DNA of 13,244 bases. Origin: an uncultured Campylobacter sp. (GTDB taxonomy: Bacteria; Campylobacterota; Campylobacteria; Campylobacterales; Campylobacteraceae). Both the position numbers and the translations under genes were made by a program. Where the stretch lies: the NCBI RefSeq assembly GCF_938040115.1, contig NZ_CALHXD010000151.1, positions 1 through 13,244 of the forward strand. Reading direction: 5' to 3'. Under the pieces are notes generated by a model. The model saw only the letters and a list, made by a program, of their open reading frames with translations. It did no database searches and had not been told where the DNA came from. Below are positions 1 to 6,540 of the stretch, piece after piece. The number at the start of each line of letters is the position of its first letter. Positions within the stretch are counted from its first letter, which is position 1.

Positions 1-866
1 ACGTGACGGACGTGATAAATCTCAACAACGAGCTTGAAAAGACGAAAAAAGAGCTGTTAAATTTAAACGAAAATCTCGAAAACAGGGTCGCCGAGCAGAC
101 GGCGGAGCTCGTAAATTTAAACCAAAATCTAGAAAATTTGGTAAAGGCGGAGATCAAGAAAAATGAGGAAAAAACCAAAATGCTCTTTTTACAATCGCGT
201 CTAGCCTCTATGGGCGAGATGATCGCAAACATAGCCCACCAGTGGCGTCAGCCGTTAAACGAGCTTAGTATCACGCTTTTTAAGCTAAAAGAGAGCGTCA
301 AAGCAAACGAGAAATTCGAGGCCGGCTACGAGCACGCAAAGCGCGTGATAAAGGGCATGTCGCAGACGATCGAGGATTTTAGAAACTTTTTTAGCGTCGA
401 GCGTGAGAGGGAGCTTTTCTTTCCTTCGGCTGCGGTAGAAAACGCGCTAAAGATGGTGCAGGGAACCTACGAAAAAGAGGGCATAGACGTAAATTTGGAG
501 CTAAAAAGCGAAGGTCAAATTTACGGCTTTGAGTCGCAGCTTTGTCAGGCCGTGATTATCCTGCTTTCTAACGCCAAAGATGCGCTGGCAAATAAAAAAG
601 ACGATAAAAAAGTAACGCTAACGTTAGAAACAAAGGATAAATTTGCTATCATAAGAGTAACGGATAACGCTGGCGGTATAAAAGACGAGATAATGGACAA
701 GATTTTTGAGCCGTATTTTACCACGAAGCACCCGAGTGCGGGTACTGGGATCGGTCTATATATGCTAAAAAGCATAGCCAAAAATCACGGCGGAAGCGCC
801 GGCGCTAAAAACGTAAAATTTGGAGCGGAATTTGAGATAAAGCTGCCGCTAAAGGATGAAAAATGA
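1..866 (+). CDS. Sensor histidine kinase, 5'-truncated by window edge (BumS-like by position)
   Basis: Kinase half of a two-component sensor. The first full codon is at 3; the GTG there is an unlikely start because the protein opens inside a coiled coil of the signal-helix type (residues 6-60, with a repeated LNxNLENxV pattern) that normally follows a sensory domain. Visible in order: H-box with H79 in NIAHQWRQPLNEL, N-box N190 in LLSNAKDAL, G1 box DNAGG (221-225), F-box around FEPYFTT (235-241) and G2 box GTGIGL (247-252). There is no membrane segment in the visible part. The residue after the phospho-acceptor His is Gln rather than the common Glu/Asp. The stop overlaps the next gene's start (ATGA), so the two are coupled. 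By gene order I infer it is the counterpart of C. jejuni Cj1492c/BumS, a butyrate-responsive sensor reported to act mainly as a phosphatase. The kinase call is firm; the BumS assignment is an inference. Confidence 0.9.
   Translation, partial: VTDVINLNNELEKTKKELLNLNENLENRVAEQTAELVNLNQNLENLVKAEIKKNEEKTKMLFLQSRLASMGEMIANIAHQWRQPLNELSITLFKLKESVKANEKFEAGYEHAKRVIKGMSQTIEDFRNFFSVERERELFFPSAAVENALKMVQGTYEKEGIDVNLELKSEGQIYGFESQLCQAVIILLSNAKDALANKKDDKKVTLTLETKDKFAIIRVTDNAGGIKDEIMDKIFEPYFTTKHPSAGTGIGLYMLKSIAKNHGGSAGAKNVKFGAEFEIKLPLKDEK
59..136 (+). repeat. Pair of 24-bp direct repeats inside the kinase coiled coil
   Basis: Copies at 59-82 and 113-136 both start AAATTTAAAC and differ at two positions. 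The unit spacing is 54 bp (18 codons), so the reading frame is kept, and both copies encode NLN-x-NLEN. It is a small in-frame duplication in the signal helix. Confidence 0.75.
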
Positions 867-1540
867 AAAAATTTAAAGAGCTAACGCTACTGCTAGTCGA
901 GGACGAGGATGGCATAAGGGAGTCGATGCAAGAGGTTTTTGGCGGCGTATTTCAAAAGGTCATCTCGGCCTCAAACGGCGACGAAGGTCTTAAGAAATTT
1001 AAAAAATTTAGCCCCGACATCGTGATAGCCGATATTATGATGCCTATCATGGACGGGCTTGAGATGTCAAGGCAGATAAAAGAGTTCTCAAAAAACACGC
1101 CGGTAGTGATCCTAAGCGCGTATAGCGAAAAGGAAAAACTACTAAAAGCTATCGACGTAGGCATCGATAAATACGTCATCAAGCCTATCGACATGGACGA
1201 GCTTTTCGTCGTACTGGAGCAGATCGTAAAAACTAAAATCATAGGCGCCGATATCATCGAGATTTCGGGCGGATATTCGTTTAATCAAACCAAAAAAGTG
1301 CTCGTGAAAAACGGCGTAGAGATCGCGCTAACCAAAAAAGAGCTGGCCTTTATCTCGCTTTTGGTTAAACGTATCGGCACGCTTGTTTTAACCGAGGAGA
1401 TCAGAAACGTGGTGTGGTTTGGCGAAAAGGTAAACGATCCGGCCGTTAGAACCTTTATCAAACGAATACGCGATAAAGTGGGCGCTGGACTCATCAAAAA
1501 CTCGCCGGGTCTTGGCTATAAAATCGAGCTGAAAAAGTAA
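863..1540 (+). CDS. OmpR-family response regulator (BumR-like by position)
   Basis: DNA-binding response regulator of 225 residues, the partner of the kinase it overlaps by 4 bases. The receiver domain (about 7-122) has the acidic pocket E13/D14, phospho-acceptor D57 in DIVIADIMMP, switch S85 and K107 in the YVIKPI turn. The C-terminal winged helix (about 145-225) has the typical LTKKE start, a recognition region around AVRTFIKRIRDKV and the closing hairpin GLGYKI. All residues needed for phosphorylation are present. It would act in the cytoplasm on target promoters. Gene order suggests the equivalent of C. jejuni Cj1491c/BumR, and the cco operon starts 95 bases downstream on the same strand, so oxidase genes are possible targets. 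Family is certain; ortholog identity and targets are inferred. Confidence 0.93.
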   Translation: MKKFKELTLLLVEDEDGIRESMQEVFGGVFQKVISASNGDEGLKKFKKFSPDIVIADIMMPIMDGLEMSRQIKEFSKNTPVVILSAYSEKEKLLKAIDVGIDKYVIKPIDMDELFVVLEQIVKTKIIGADIIEISGGYSFNQTKKVLVKNGVEIALTKKELAFISLLVKRIGTLVLTEEIRNVVWFGEKVNDPAVRTFIKRIRDKVGAGLIKNSPGLGYKIELKK

Positions 1541-1635
1541 AATTTGAAACGTAAATTTAGGTCGGTTAAGCAATTTTACACTAAAAATCTAATAAAATAA
1601 CAATCTAATAACAAAATAAACAAAGGAGGATATCG
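1541..1635 (+). promoter_or_regulatory. Leader/promoter region of the ccoNOQP operon
   Basis: AT-rich 95-base gap between the regulator and ccoN. TAAAAT (1593-1598) and TCTAAT (1604-1609) are possible -10 elements, but neither has a well-spaced -35, which is common for Campylobacter sigma-70 promoters. I see no terminator after the regulator gene, so read-through from the two-component genes is possible. The exact promoter is uncertain. Confidence 0.35.
1624..1629 (+). promoter_or_regulatory. Strong ribosome binding site of ccoN
   Basis: AGGAGG, 6 bases before the ATG at 1636. It is a full match to the anti-Shine-Dalgarno core and fixes the ccoN start. Confidence 0.85.
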
Positions 1636-3117
1636 ATGCGACTAGACAGGGCGCTAAGCTACGACTACACGGTCGCCAAGTATTTTATGTTCGCGACGAT
1701 ACTGTTTGGGATAGTCGGTATGAGCGTCGGCGTTTTCATAGCTTTTCAGATGGCGTACCCGGACTTAAACTATCTCGTGGGCGAATACGGCACCTTTAGC
1801 CGCCTAAGACCGCTGCACACGGCGGGCGTGATATTTGGATTTATGCTTTCGGGCGTATTTGCGACGTGGTACTACATCGGACAGAGGGTTTTGAAGGTCT
1901 CGATGAGCGAGTCGCCGTTTTTGATGGCGGTAGGCAAGCTGCACTTTTGGATATATATGCTGGTTATGGCAGGCGGCGTATTTAGCCTACTTGCCGGCGT
2001 TAGCACGTCAAAAGAGTACGCCGAGCTAGAGTGGCCGCTAGATATCGGCGTGGTCGTACTCTGGGTGCTTTGGGGCGTTAGTATATTCGGCCTTATCGGT
2101 ATCCGCCGCGAGAGAACGCTTTATATCTCGGTTTGGTATTTTATCGCGACGTTTTTAGGTATCGCGATGCTTTATTTGTTTAACAACATGGCCGTGCCGA
2201 CCAAGCTGGTTTCGGGATATGGCAACTGGTGGCACTCGGTCTCGATGTACGCCGGAGCCAACGACGCGCTAGTGCAGTGGTGGTACGGGCATAACGCCGT
2301 GGCGTTTGTGTTTACCGTGCCGATAATCGCTCAAATTTACTACTTCCTCCCTAAAGAGAGCGGTCAGCCGATATTTTCCTACAAGCTTTCTATTTTCTCG
2401 TTTTGGAGCCTCATGTTCCTTTACCTTTGGGCGGGCGGACACCATCTGATCTACTCTGCGGTGCCTGACTGGATGCAGACGATGGGTTCTGTGTTTTCCG
2501 TCGTTTTGATACTGCCGTCTTGGGGGTCTGCGATAAATATGCTTCTAACGATGCGCGGCGAGTGGCAGCAGCTTAGAGAAAATCCTCTTATCAAATTTAT
2601 GATTTTAGGCTCGACGTTTTATATGTTTTCGACTCTTGAAGGACCGATTTTAGCGATAAAGTCCGTAAACGCTCTAGCGCACTTTACCGACTGGGTGCCG
2701 GGTCACGTGCACGACGGTACGCTAGGCTGGGTCGGCTTTATGACGATGGCGGCGCTTTATCACATGACGCCTCGCGTATTTAAACGCGAAATTTACTCGA
2801 AATCCTTGATGGAAACTCAGTTTTGGATACAGACTATCGGCATAGTGCTTTACTTTTCGTCGATGTGGATCGCGGGCATCACTCAGGGTATGATGTGGCG
2901 CGCGACGGATGAATACGGAAATTTAGCCTACTCGTTTATCGATACGGTGATAAACATAGTGCCGTACTACTGGATCAGAGCCGTGGGCGGACTGCTATAT
3001 CTGCTTGGATTTTTTATATTTGTTTATAATATCTACAAGAGTTTTGGCGCCAAAGCACTAGAAAAAGAGCCGCTAAGCGCGAGTCCTGCGGGCGTAAAGG
3101 AGGTTGCTAATGTTTAG
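1636..3117 (+). CDS. ccoN: Cytochrome c oxidase cbb3-type, catalytic subunit I
   Basis: Catalytic subunit of the cbb3 (C-family) haem-copper oxidase. It reduces O2 to water and pumps protons at low oxygen in the inner membrane. It has 493 residues, the usual length, with about twelve hydrophobic helices. By comparison with known CcoN proteins the metal ligands can be read off: low-spin haem b by H61 (PLHTAG) and H359, high-spin haem b3 by H357 (PGHVHDG), CuB by H219 (WWYGHN) and the pair H269/H270. Y263, six residues before H269, sits where the C-family His-Tyr cross-link tyrosine lies. No key residue is missing. This is the first gene of the operon and its 3' end overlaps ccoO by 8 bases, implying translational coupling. 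Electrons arrive from CcoO and CcoP. Confidence 0.98.
   Translation: MRLDRALSYDYTVAKYFMFATILFGIVGMSVGVFIAFQMAYPDLNYLVGEYGTFSRLRPLHTAGVIFGFMLSGVFATWYYIGQRVLKVSMSESPFLMAVGKLHFWIYMLVMAGGVFSLLAGVSTSKEYAELEWPLDIGVVVLWVLWGVSIFGLIGIRRERTLYISVWYFIATFLGIAMLYLFNNMAVPTKLVSGYGNWWHSVSMYAGANDALVQWWYGHNAVAFVFTVPIIAQIYYFLPKESGQPIFSYKLSIFSFWSLMFLYLWAGGHHLIYSAVPDWMQTMGSVFSVVLILPSWGSAINMLLTMRGEWQQLRENPLIKFMILGSTFYMFSTLEGPILAIKSVNALAHFTDWVPGHVHDGTLGWVGFMTMAALYHMTPRVFKREIYSKSLMETQFWIQTIGIVLYFSSMWIAGITQGMMWRATDEYGNLAYSFIDTVINIVPYYWIRAVGGLLYLLGFFIFVYNIYKSFGAKALEKEPLSASPAGVKEVANV
3097..3103 (+). promoter_or_regulatory. Ribosome binding site deciding the ccoO start
   Basis: AAGGAGG lies inside the end of ccoN, 6 bases before the ATG at 3110. 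A TTG two codons further upstream (3104) directly abuts the site and would be badly spaced, so 3110 is the better start. Confidence 0.8.
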
Positions 3118-3775
3118 TTGGTTAGAAAAAAATCCCTTCTTTTTCGCGGTTATGGTTTTTATATTTATCGCCTATGCGGGCGTGATCGAGATCTTGCCTG
3201 ATTTTGCCAACAGAGCTAGGCCGCTTGAGGGAACCAAGCCGCCGACGGTTTTACAACTTGCGGGCAAACACGTATATATGAAAGATAGCTGTAACGCCTG
3301 CCATACGCAGCAAATTCGCCCTTTTAAGGCCGAGACCGATAGATACGGCATGTATTCGCTTAGCGGCGAGTATGCATTTGACCGCCCGCATCTTTGGGGT
3401 TCAAAGAGGACCGGCCCCGACCTTTGGCGCGTGGGTAACTACCGCACCACCGACTGGCACGAAAATCACATGAAAGAGCCGACCTCTGTGGTGCCGGGTT
3501 CTATAATGCCTGCTTATAAGCATCACTTTAGCAACAACGCCGACATCGAGACGGCATACGGCGAAGCGGTAACGACGAAAAAGGTATTTGGCGTACCGTA
3601 CGACGTAGAGGGCATGCCAAAACTCGGCACCTACGAGGAAGCGCAAGCGGCCGCCAAAGAAGAAGCCGCCGCTATAGTTGAAGAGATGAAGGATGAAGAG
3701 GTCAAAAAGGCCTTTGAGCGCGGAGAGATCCGCGAGATAGTGGCGCTCATCGCCTATCTAAATAGCTTAAAATAG
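3110..3775 (+). CDS. ccoO: Cytochrome c oxidase cbb3-type, monohaem subunit II
   Basis: Membrane-anchored c-type cytochrome that passes electrons to CcoN. It has 221 residues from the ATG at 3110, chosen for its AAGGAGG site. One N-terminal membrane helix (about 8-29) leads to a periplasmic domain with a single haem c site, CNACH (C61, C64, H65), followed by the family motif QQIRPFK. M133 in PGSIMPAY is the expected sixth haem ligand. A charged Ala/Glu-rich stretch (about 183-206) precedes the C-terminal helix. It overlaps ccoN by 8 bases and ccoQ follows after 8 bases, so it is firmly part of the operon. Haem attachment needs the cytochrome c maturation system, which is not in the window. 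Confidence 0.97.
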   Translation: MFSWLEKNPFFFAVMVFIFIAYAGVIEILPDFANRARPLEGTKPPTVLQLAGKHVYMKDSCNACHTQQIRPFKAETDRYGMYSLSGEYAFDRPHLWGSKRTGPDLWRVGNYRTTDWHENHMKEPTSVVPGSIMPAYKHHFSNNADIETAYGEAVTTKKVFGVPYDVEGMPKLGTYEEAQAAAKEEAAAIVEEMKDEEVKKAFERGEIREIVALIAYLNSLK

Positions 3776-3783
3776 GCGAATTT

Positions 3784-4005
3784 ATGGATGCGCAGACTCT
3801 AAGAGATATCCAAGGATACGGAGCTTTTATCTTTCTAGCCGTGTGTGCCGCGCTTCTTTACGGGTACTATTTTCATCTGTATAGATCCGAAAAGAGCGGC
3901 AGGCGAAACTACGAAAGATACTCCGACCTCGCCCTAAAAGACGGTATCGACGAGGAAATTTTAGAGTCTGCGTCCATAGAGCAAAACGCTAAAAAGGAAA
4001 AATAA
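3784..4005 (+). CDS. ccoQ: cbb3 oxidase small subunit CcoQ
   Basis: Small membrane protein of 73 residues with one transmembrane helix (about 12-30), a tyrosine-rich end to the helix (YGYYFHLYRSEK) and a charged cytoplasmic tail, as in CcoQ/FixQ. In other bacteria CcoQ stabilises the assembled oxidase, particularly the CcoP association. The ribosome site is weak (AGGCGAA at 3774-3780, 3 bases before the ATG), which suggests translation depends on coupling to ccoO. The last base of its stop codon is the first base of the ccoP ATG. It is identified by size, topology and position between ccoO and ccoP rather than by any catalytic motif. Confidence 0.9.
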   Translation: MDAQTLRDIQGYGAFIFLAVCAALLYGYYFHLYRSEKSGRRNYERYSDLALKDGIDEEILESASIEQNAKKEK

Positions 4006-4865
4006 TGCAATGGTTTAATTTAGAAGATAACGTAAATTTACTGGGGCTTATCGGAGCTATTGCCATCGTTTTAGCCACGGTTTTCGTCGTAAGCCGCTTG
4101 GTCGGGCAGATGAAGGTAGCAAAACCTAAGGCCGAGCTTAGCGAGCATAGCTGGGACGGCATAGGCGAGTACAAAAATCCTCTGCCGCTGGGCTGGGCGA
4201 TAGTTTATGCGATATGTATCGTCTGGGCCTTGTGGTATATGATCGCCGGCTATCCGGTAAACTCCTACTCGCAAATCGGCGAATACAACGAAGAAGTCGC
4301 TGCCGCAAACGCTAAATTTGAAAAACGCTTCGCAAACGTGGACGCCAAGACGCTTCACGCGATGGGCGAGAGCGTGTTTTTGGTGCAGTGTTCCTCCTGC
4401 CACGGCATAACCGGCGACGGTATAAACGGCAAGGCCGCAGACCTTTCCAAATGGGGTAGCGAAGAGGGGATATACGATACGATAATGAACGGCTCAAAAG
4501 GCCTTGAGTATCCGATGGGCGAGATGCCTGCGGGTATGGCGGACGAAGAGGGCGCAAAGGCGATCGCGGCCTACATCGCTAAGGAAATTTCCGGTATAAA
4601 AAAGACTAAAAACGAAAATTTGGTAGAAACGGGCAAGGAGCTTTTTGCGACCTGCGCAGCCTGCCACGGCGAGGACGGCAAAGGCATGGAGGGCAACTCT
4701 CCTGATCTATCTAAATACGGCACGGCGTCCTTTGTTGAGGACGTATTACAACGCGGTAAAAAGGGCGCTATCGGTACGATGCCTAAATTTAGCGACGGCA
4801 GATTAAACGCTTTACAGCAAAAAGCCGTCGGCGAGTACGTCATCTCGCTTTCTAAAGGAGAATAA
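4005..4865 (+). CDS. ccoP: Cytochrome c oxidase cbb3-type, dihaem subunit III
   Basis: Dihaem cytochrome c that receives electrons from soluble cytochrome c and feeds them towards CcoO/CcoN. It has 286 residues. There are two N-terminal membrane helices (about 12-34 and 61-81), with the conserved segment HSWDGIGEYKNPLP between them, the CcoP N-terminal domain signature. The periplasmic part has two cytochrome domains: CSSCH (C129, C132, H133) with likely Met ligand M174 (GEMPAG), and CAACH (C217, C220, H221) with likely ligand M259 (GTMPKF). Both haem sites are intact. The start shares one base with the ccoQ stop. A ribosome site for the next gene (AAAGGAG) lies inside its last codons. Confidence 0.97.
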   Translation: MQWFNLEDNVNLLGLIGAIAIVLATVFVVSRLVGQMKVAKPKAELSEHSWDGIGEYKNPLPLGWAIVYAICIVWALWYMIAGYPVNSYSQIGEYNEEVAAANAKFEKRFANVDAKTLHAMGESVFLVQCSSCHGITGDGINGKAADLSKWGSEEGIYDTIMNGSKGLEYPMGEMPAGMADEEGAKAIAAYIAKEISGIKKTKNENLVETGKELFATCAACHGEDGKGMEGNSPDLSKYGTASFVEDVLQRGKKGAIGTMPKFSDGRLNALQQKAVGEYVISLSKGE

Positions 4866-5075
4866 ATGGAAAACACGAATCGAAACGTTTTCGGTCTACA
4901 CGGCGTGACGGGGCTACTCATTGCGACCGGGCTACTACTAGCGATCCTAGCGGCACTCACGTACTACGCGATCAAGCTCCAGCAAGAAGTCGCGCAAAAG
5001 CCATACACGCTAAACGCCTCCGAGCTAAAGATGAAAAGCGCGGATAACGCCAAACAAGTGCGCGTAAAGGAGTAA
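4866..5075 (+). CDS. Small membrane protein of the cco operon, DUF4006-like
   Basis: A 69-residue protein beginning at the base right after the ccoP stop, with AAAGGAG (4854-4860) in front. The N-terminus is polar (MENTNRNVFGLHG), followed by a long hydrophobic helix (about 13-36) and a soluble tail ending in a basic/acidic stretch. From memory, short proteins of this pattern directly after ccoP in Campylobacterota are placed in Pfam DUF4006; the C. jejuni counterpart would be Cj1486c. There is no haem site or metal motif. Its fixed position and coupling to ccoP suggest a role in oxidase assembly or as an accessory subunit, but that is inferred. The coding call is secure; the function is not known. 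Confidence 0.85.
   Translation: MENTNRNVFGLHGVTGLLIATGLLLAILAALTYYAIKLQQEVAQKPYTLNASELKMKSADNAKQVRVKE
5066..5072 (+). promoter_or_regulatory. Ribosome binding site supporting the 33-residue ORF
   Basis: AAAGGAG overlaps the end of the DUF4006-like gene and sits 5 bases before the ATG at 5078. It is as good as the sites of its neighbours and argues that the short ORF is translated. Confidence 0.7.
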
Positions 5076-5077
5076 AT

Positions 5078-5179
5078 ATGCAAGCGATTTTGGAGAAATT
5101 TATCGTCGCGGGACTCATCGCGGCGGCGGCATTTACGGCGTGGGCGGTGCTAACGCCAAATCACCTTTTCGTGGGATGA
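5078..5179 (+). CDS. 33-residue single-helix membrane peptide at the end of the cco operon
   Basis: Short ORF, ATG 5078 to TGA 5177-5179, beginning 2 bases after the preceding stop and before the operon terminator. It has the ribosome site AAAGGAG. The peptide starts MQAILEKFIVAGLIAA, has one hydrophobic, Ala-rich helix (about 8-26) and ends in a short polar tail (TPNHLFVG). It does not look like CcoS, which has a longer acidic tail. Very small single-helix subunits are known in terminal oxidases (CcoM in Pseudomonas cbb3, CydX in cytochrome bd), so an oxidase-associated peptide is a reasonable guess. I do not recognise the family. Evidence is the start signal, spacing, membrane character and being the last frame before the terminator. 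Confidence 0.65.
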   Translation: MQAILEKFIVAGLIAAAAFTAWAVLTPNHLFVG

Positions 5180-5192
5180 AATTTGATAAATC

Positions 5193-5220
5193 AAAGAGCG
5201 CAGACCTTGCCGCTCTTTTT
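5193..5220 (+). terminator. Intrinsic terminator of the cco operon
   Basis: Perfect 8-bp stem AAAGAGCG (5193-5200) / CGCTCTTT (5211-5218) with a 10-base loop, running into a T tract (5216-5220). It lies 13 bases after the 33-residue ORF, so it ends the ccoNOQP transcript and separates it from the fixH pair. Confidence 0.85.
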
Positions 5221-5285
5221 CAAATTTTACGTTTAAGTCCTAGCGGTTCGCTTTACTTTTTGCGCGAAAATACGCGACTGGGCCG

Positions 5286-6020
5286 ATGAAGTTTATAAAT
5301 TATACTAGCTCAAATTTGACCACGCTCGCTTTTTTGCGAGGCGTTAAATTTACAAGGGGCTTTTTAAATTTAAATTCGGGTTCACTTTTTCGTTTCTCTG
5401 CGCTCAAATTTGCAAATTTGACCCGCGCATTTTTTATCTTTTTACTTTTTCTTTTTTACGGTGCGGCGACTCTGCAGGGCTCAAATTTGCCTCGCGAGAT
5501 AGTCTTGGTAAATCAAAATATATTAAGCCCCGTAGTAAGCGATAAAATCGCGGTTTTAGGCGAGGAGCTAGCGAGCAAAAGCGGCGTGTTTGCAGGGGTC
5601 GCGGTTTATGAGAGCTTAGAGGGCAAAACGCTAAAAGAAGCGGTAGCTCAGCTAAATTTGACTCAGCCTTACGCGCTTTTGATGCTTACTAAGGCTGAAC
5701 ACAAGGTGGAAATTTTTGCCGACCCGCAGACGCTTAAGCTTTTTGATAAAGAGAAAATTTTAAGCCCATATCCAAGCTCGGGCTCGATTTTGCCGATACT
5801 AGCGTCCAAAAACGGCAAAGATATCTTTAACGCCGCCGTGCTAAACGGCTACGCCGATCTTGCCGAGCAGATCGCTGCGAGCAAAGGCGTCGCCCTACAA
5901 AACGCGGTCGGCAATCAAAACCGCCGCACGCTTGATGCGTTTAGGATTTTTATCTACGGCTCTATCGCTGCCGTTGTTTTTGCTACCGCGTTTAGAAAAT
6001 TTAGGAGGAAAAATGGCTAA
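5286..6020 (+). CDS. Membrane-anchored periplasmic protein of uncertain fold (possibly TPM-like)
   Basis: Frame of 244 residues. Residues 48-62 form a strong hydrophobic segment like a signal sequence, then comes a soluble domain (about 66-215), a second membrane helix (221-236) and a basic tail RKFRRKNG. This implies a periplasmic domain tethered by its C-terminus. The opening EIVLVNQNILSP, the alternating strand/helix pattern and the overall size resemble TPM (TLP18.3/Psb32/MOLO-1) domains, but I see no decisive motif. The start is uncertain: the ATG at 5286 has a poor ribosome site and adds 44 odd basic residues before the signal sequence. An in-frame TTG at 5418 would start right at it, though also without a clear ribosome site. 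The 3' end overlaps fixH by 8 bases. The C. jejuni counterpart is probably Cj1484c. Confidence 0.75.
   Translation: MKFINYTSSNLTTLAFLRGVKFTRGFLNLNSGSLFRFSALKFANLTRAFFIFLLFLFYGAATLQGSNLPREIVLVNQNILSPVVSDKIAVLGEELASKSGVFAGVAVYESLEGKTLKEAVAQLNLTQPYALLMLTKAEHKVEIFADPQTLKLFDKEKILSPYPSSGSILPILASKNGKDIFNAAVLNGYADLAEQIAASKGVALQNAVGNQNRRTLDAFRIFIYGSIAAVVFATAFRKFRRKNG
6003..6008 (+). promoter_or_regulatory. Ribosome binding site deciding the fixH start
   Basis: AGGAGG, 4 bases before the ATG at 6013. It rules out the longer reading from 5860, which would run through the upstream gene in another frame. Confidence 0.8.
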
Positions 6021-6483
6021 AAACTACTGGCCTCACGCTATCGTCGGCTCGCTTATTTTGATAGTCGCCTCCTGCGTAGCGACCATCATTCTGGCCGTCA
6101 AAAACCCTGTGGAGATGGACGGTTTTTACTTCGAGCGCTACCAAAACGTCGATGAAAATATAAACGAGATCGAGGCTAGTCAGCGTAGATTTGACGCCAA
6201 GTACGCTCTTAAATTTGAGCCTGAATTTGACGGATTAAACGGATATTTTGCGATCGCCGTCGCGACTAAAAACGGCTCTTTAGCGCCAAATTTTACGCAC
6301 GAGATTTTACTAACCAGGCCCGCGACGAACGAGCAAAATCAAAATTTAGACGCCAAATTTGACGGGCAAATTTTAAAAACGCAGCCCGTGACGCTCCCAA
6401 AAAAAGGTAGATGGCAAATTTTGCTAAAAATTTCCGACGCAAACGACACGGGATTTTATAAATTTAGCTTTGTAGCGCGCTAG
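6013..6483 (+). CDS. FixH/CcoH-family cbb3 oxidase assembly protein
   Basis: A 156-residue protein starting at the ATG with an AGGAGG site. It has one N-terminal membrane helix (about 9-29) followed by KNPVEMDGFYFERYQ (30-44), the hallmark start of the FixH periplasmic domain, then a beta-rich domain ending in a strand at the very C-terminus (FYKFSFVAR). FixH/CcoH proteins are needed for stable assembly of cbb3 oxidase, in some species together with the copper transporter CcoI. The location just after the cco operon fits, though a terminator lies between, so it is probably transcribed separately with the upstream gene, which it overlaps by 8 bases. ccoG, ccoI and ccoS are not in this window. 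The family call rests on the N-terminal motif, topology and context. Confidence 0.8.
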   Translation: MAKNYWPHAIVGSLILIVASCVATIILAVKNPVEMDGFYFERYQNVDENINEIEASQRRFDAKYALKFEPEFDGLNGYFAIAVATKNGSLAPNFTHEILLTRPATNEQNQNLDAKFDGQILKTQPVTLPKKGRWQILLKISDANDTGFYKFSFVAR

Positions 6484-6489
6484 TTTTCT

Positions 6490-6517
6490 TTGATTTTCAG
6501 CCGCTCTGGGCTATCAT
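6490..6517 (+). promoter_or_regulatory. Possible sigma-70 promoter of addBA
   Basis: TTGATT (6490-6495) and TATCAT (6512-6517) are separated by 16 bases, in the 57-base gap before addB. Both boxes are one or two bases off consensus. I see no terminator after fixH, so read-through is also possible. Confidence 0.4.
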
Positions 6518-6540
6518 TGCGCTAAAAACAAAGAGCCTTT

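Noticed and set aside
952..1257. Open frame on the minus strand opposite the response regulator
   Set aside because: It mirrors a certain gene with all receiver residues, has no ribosome site and its translation is low-complexity Ser/Ile-rich. The same holds for the other antisense frames opposite ccoO, ccoP, addB and addA.
3104..3109. TTG start for ccoO two codons upstream
   Set aside because: It directly abuts the AAGGAGG site, too close for initiation; ATG 3110 has normal 6-base spacing.
5263..5276. Small CGCG / CGCG hairpin just before ATG 5286
   Set aside because: Only a 4-bp stem with a 6-base loop; such short GC hairpins arise easily by chance, and no T tract follows.
5312..5488. Could the clustered AAATTT motifs be a CRISPR or tandem repeat array?
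   Set aside because: Spacing is irregular, units are only 6-11 bases, and the same motif is spread over most of the window.
5860..6012. Upstream extension of the fixH frame
   Set aside because: It runs through the coding part of the preceding gene in another frame. The AGGAGG just before ATG 6013 and the FixH N-terminal helix fix the later start.
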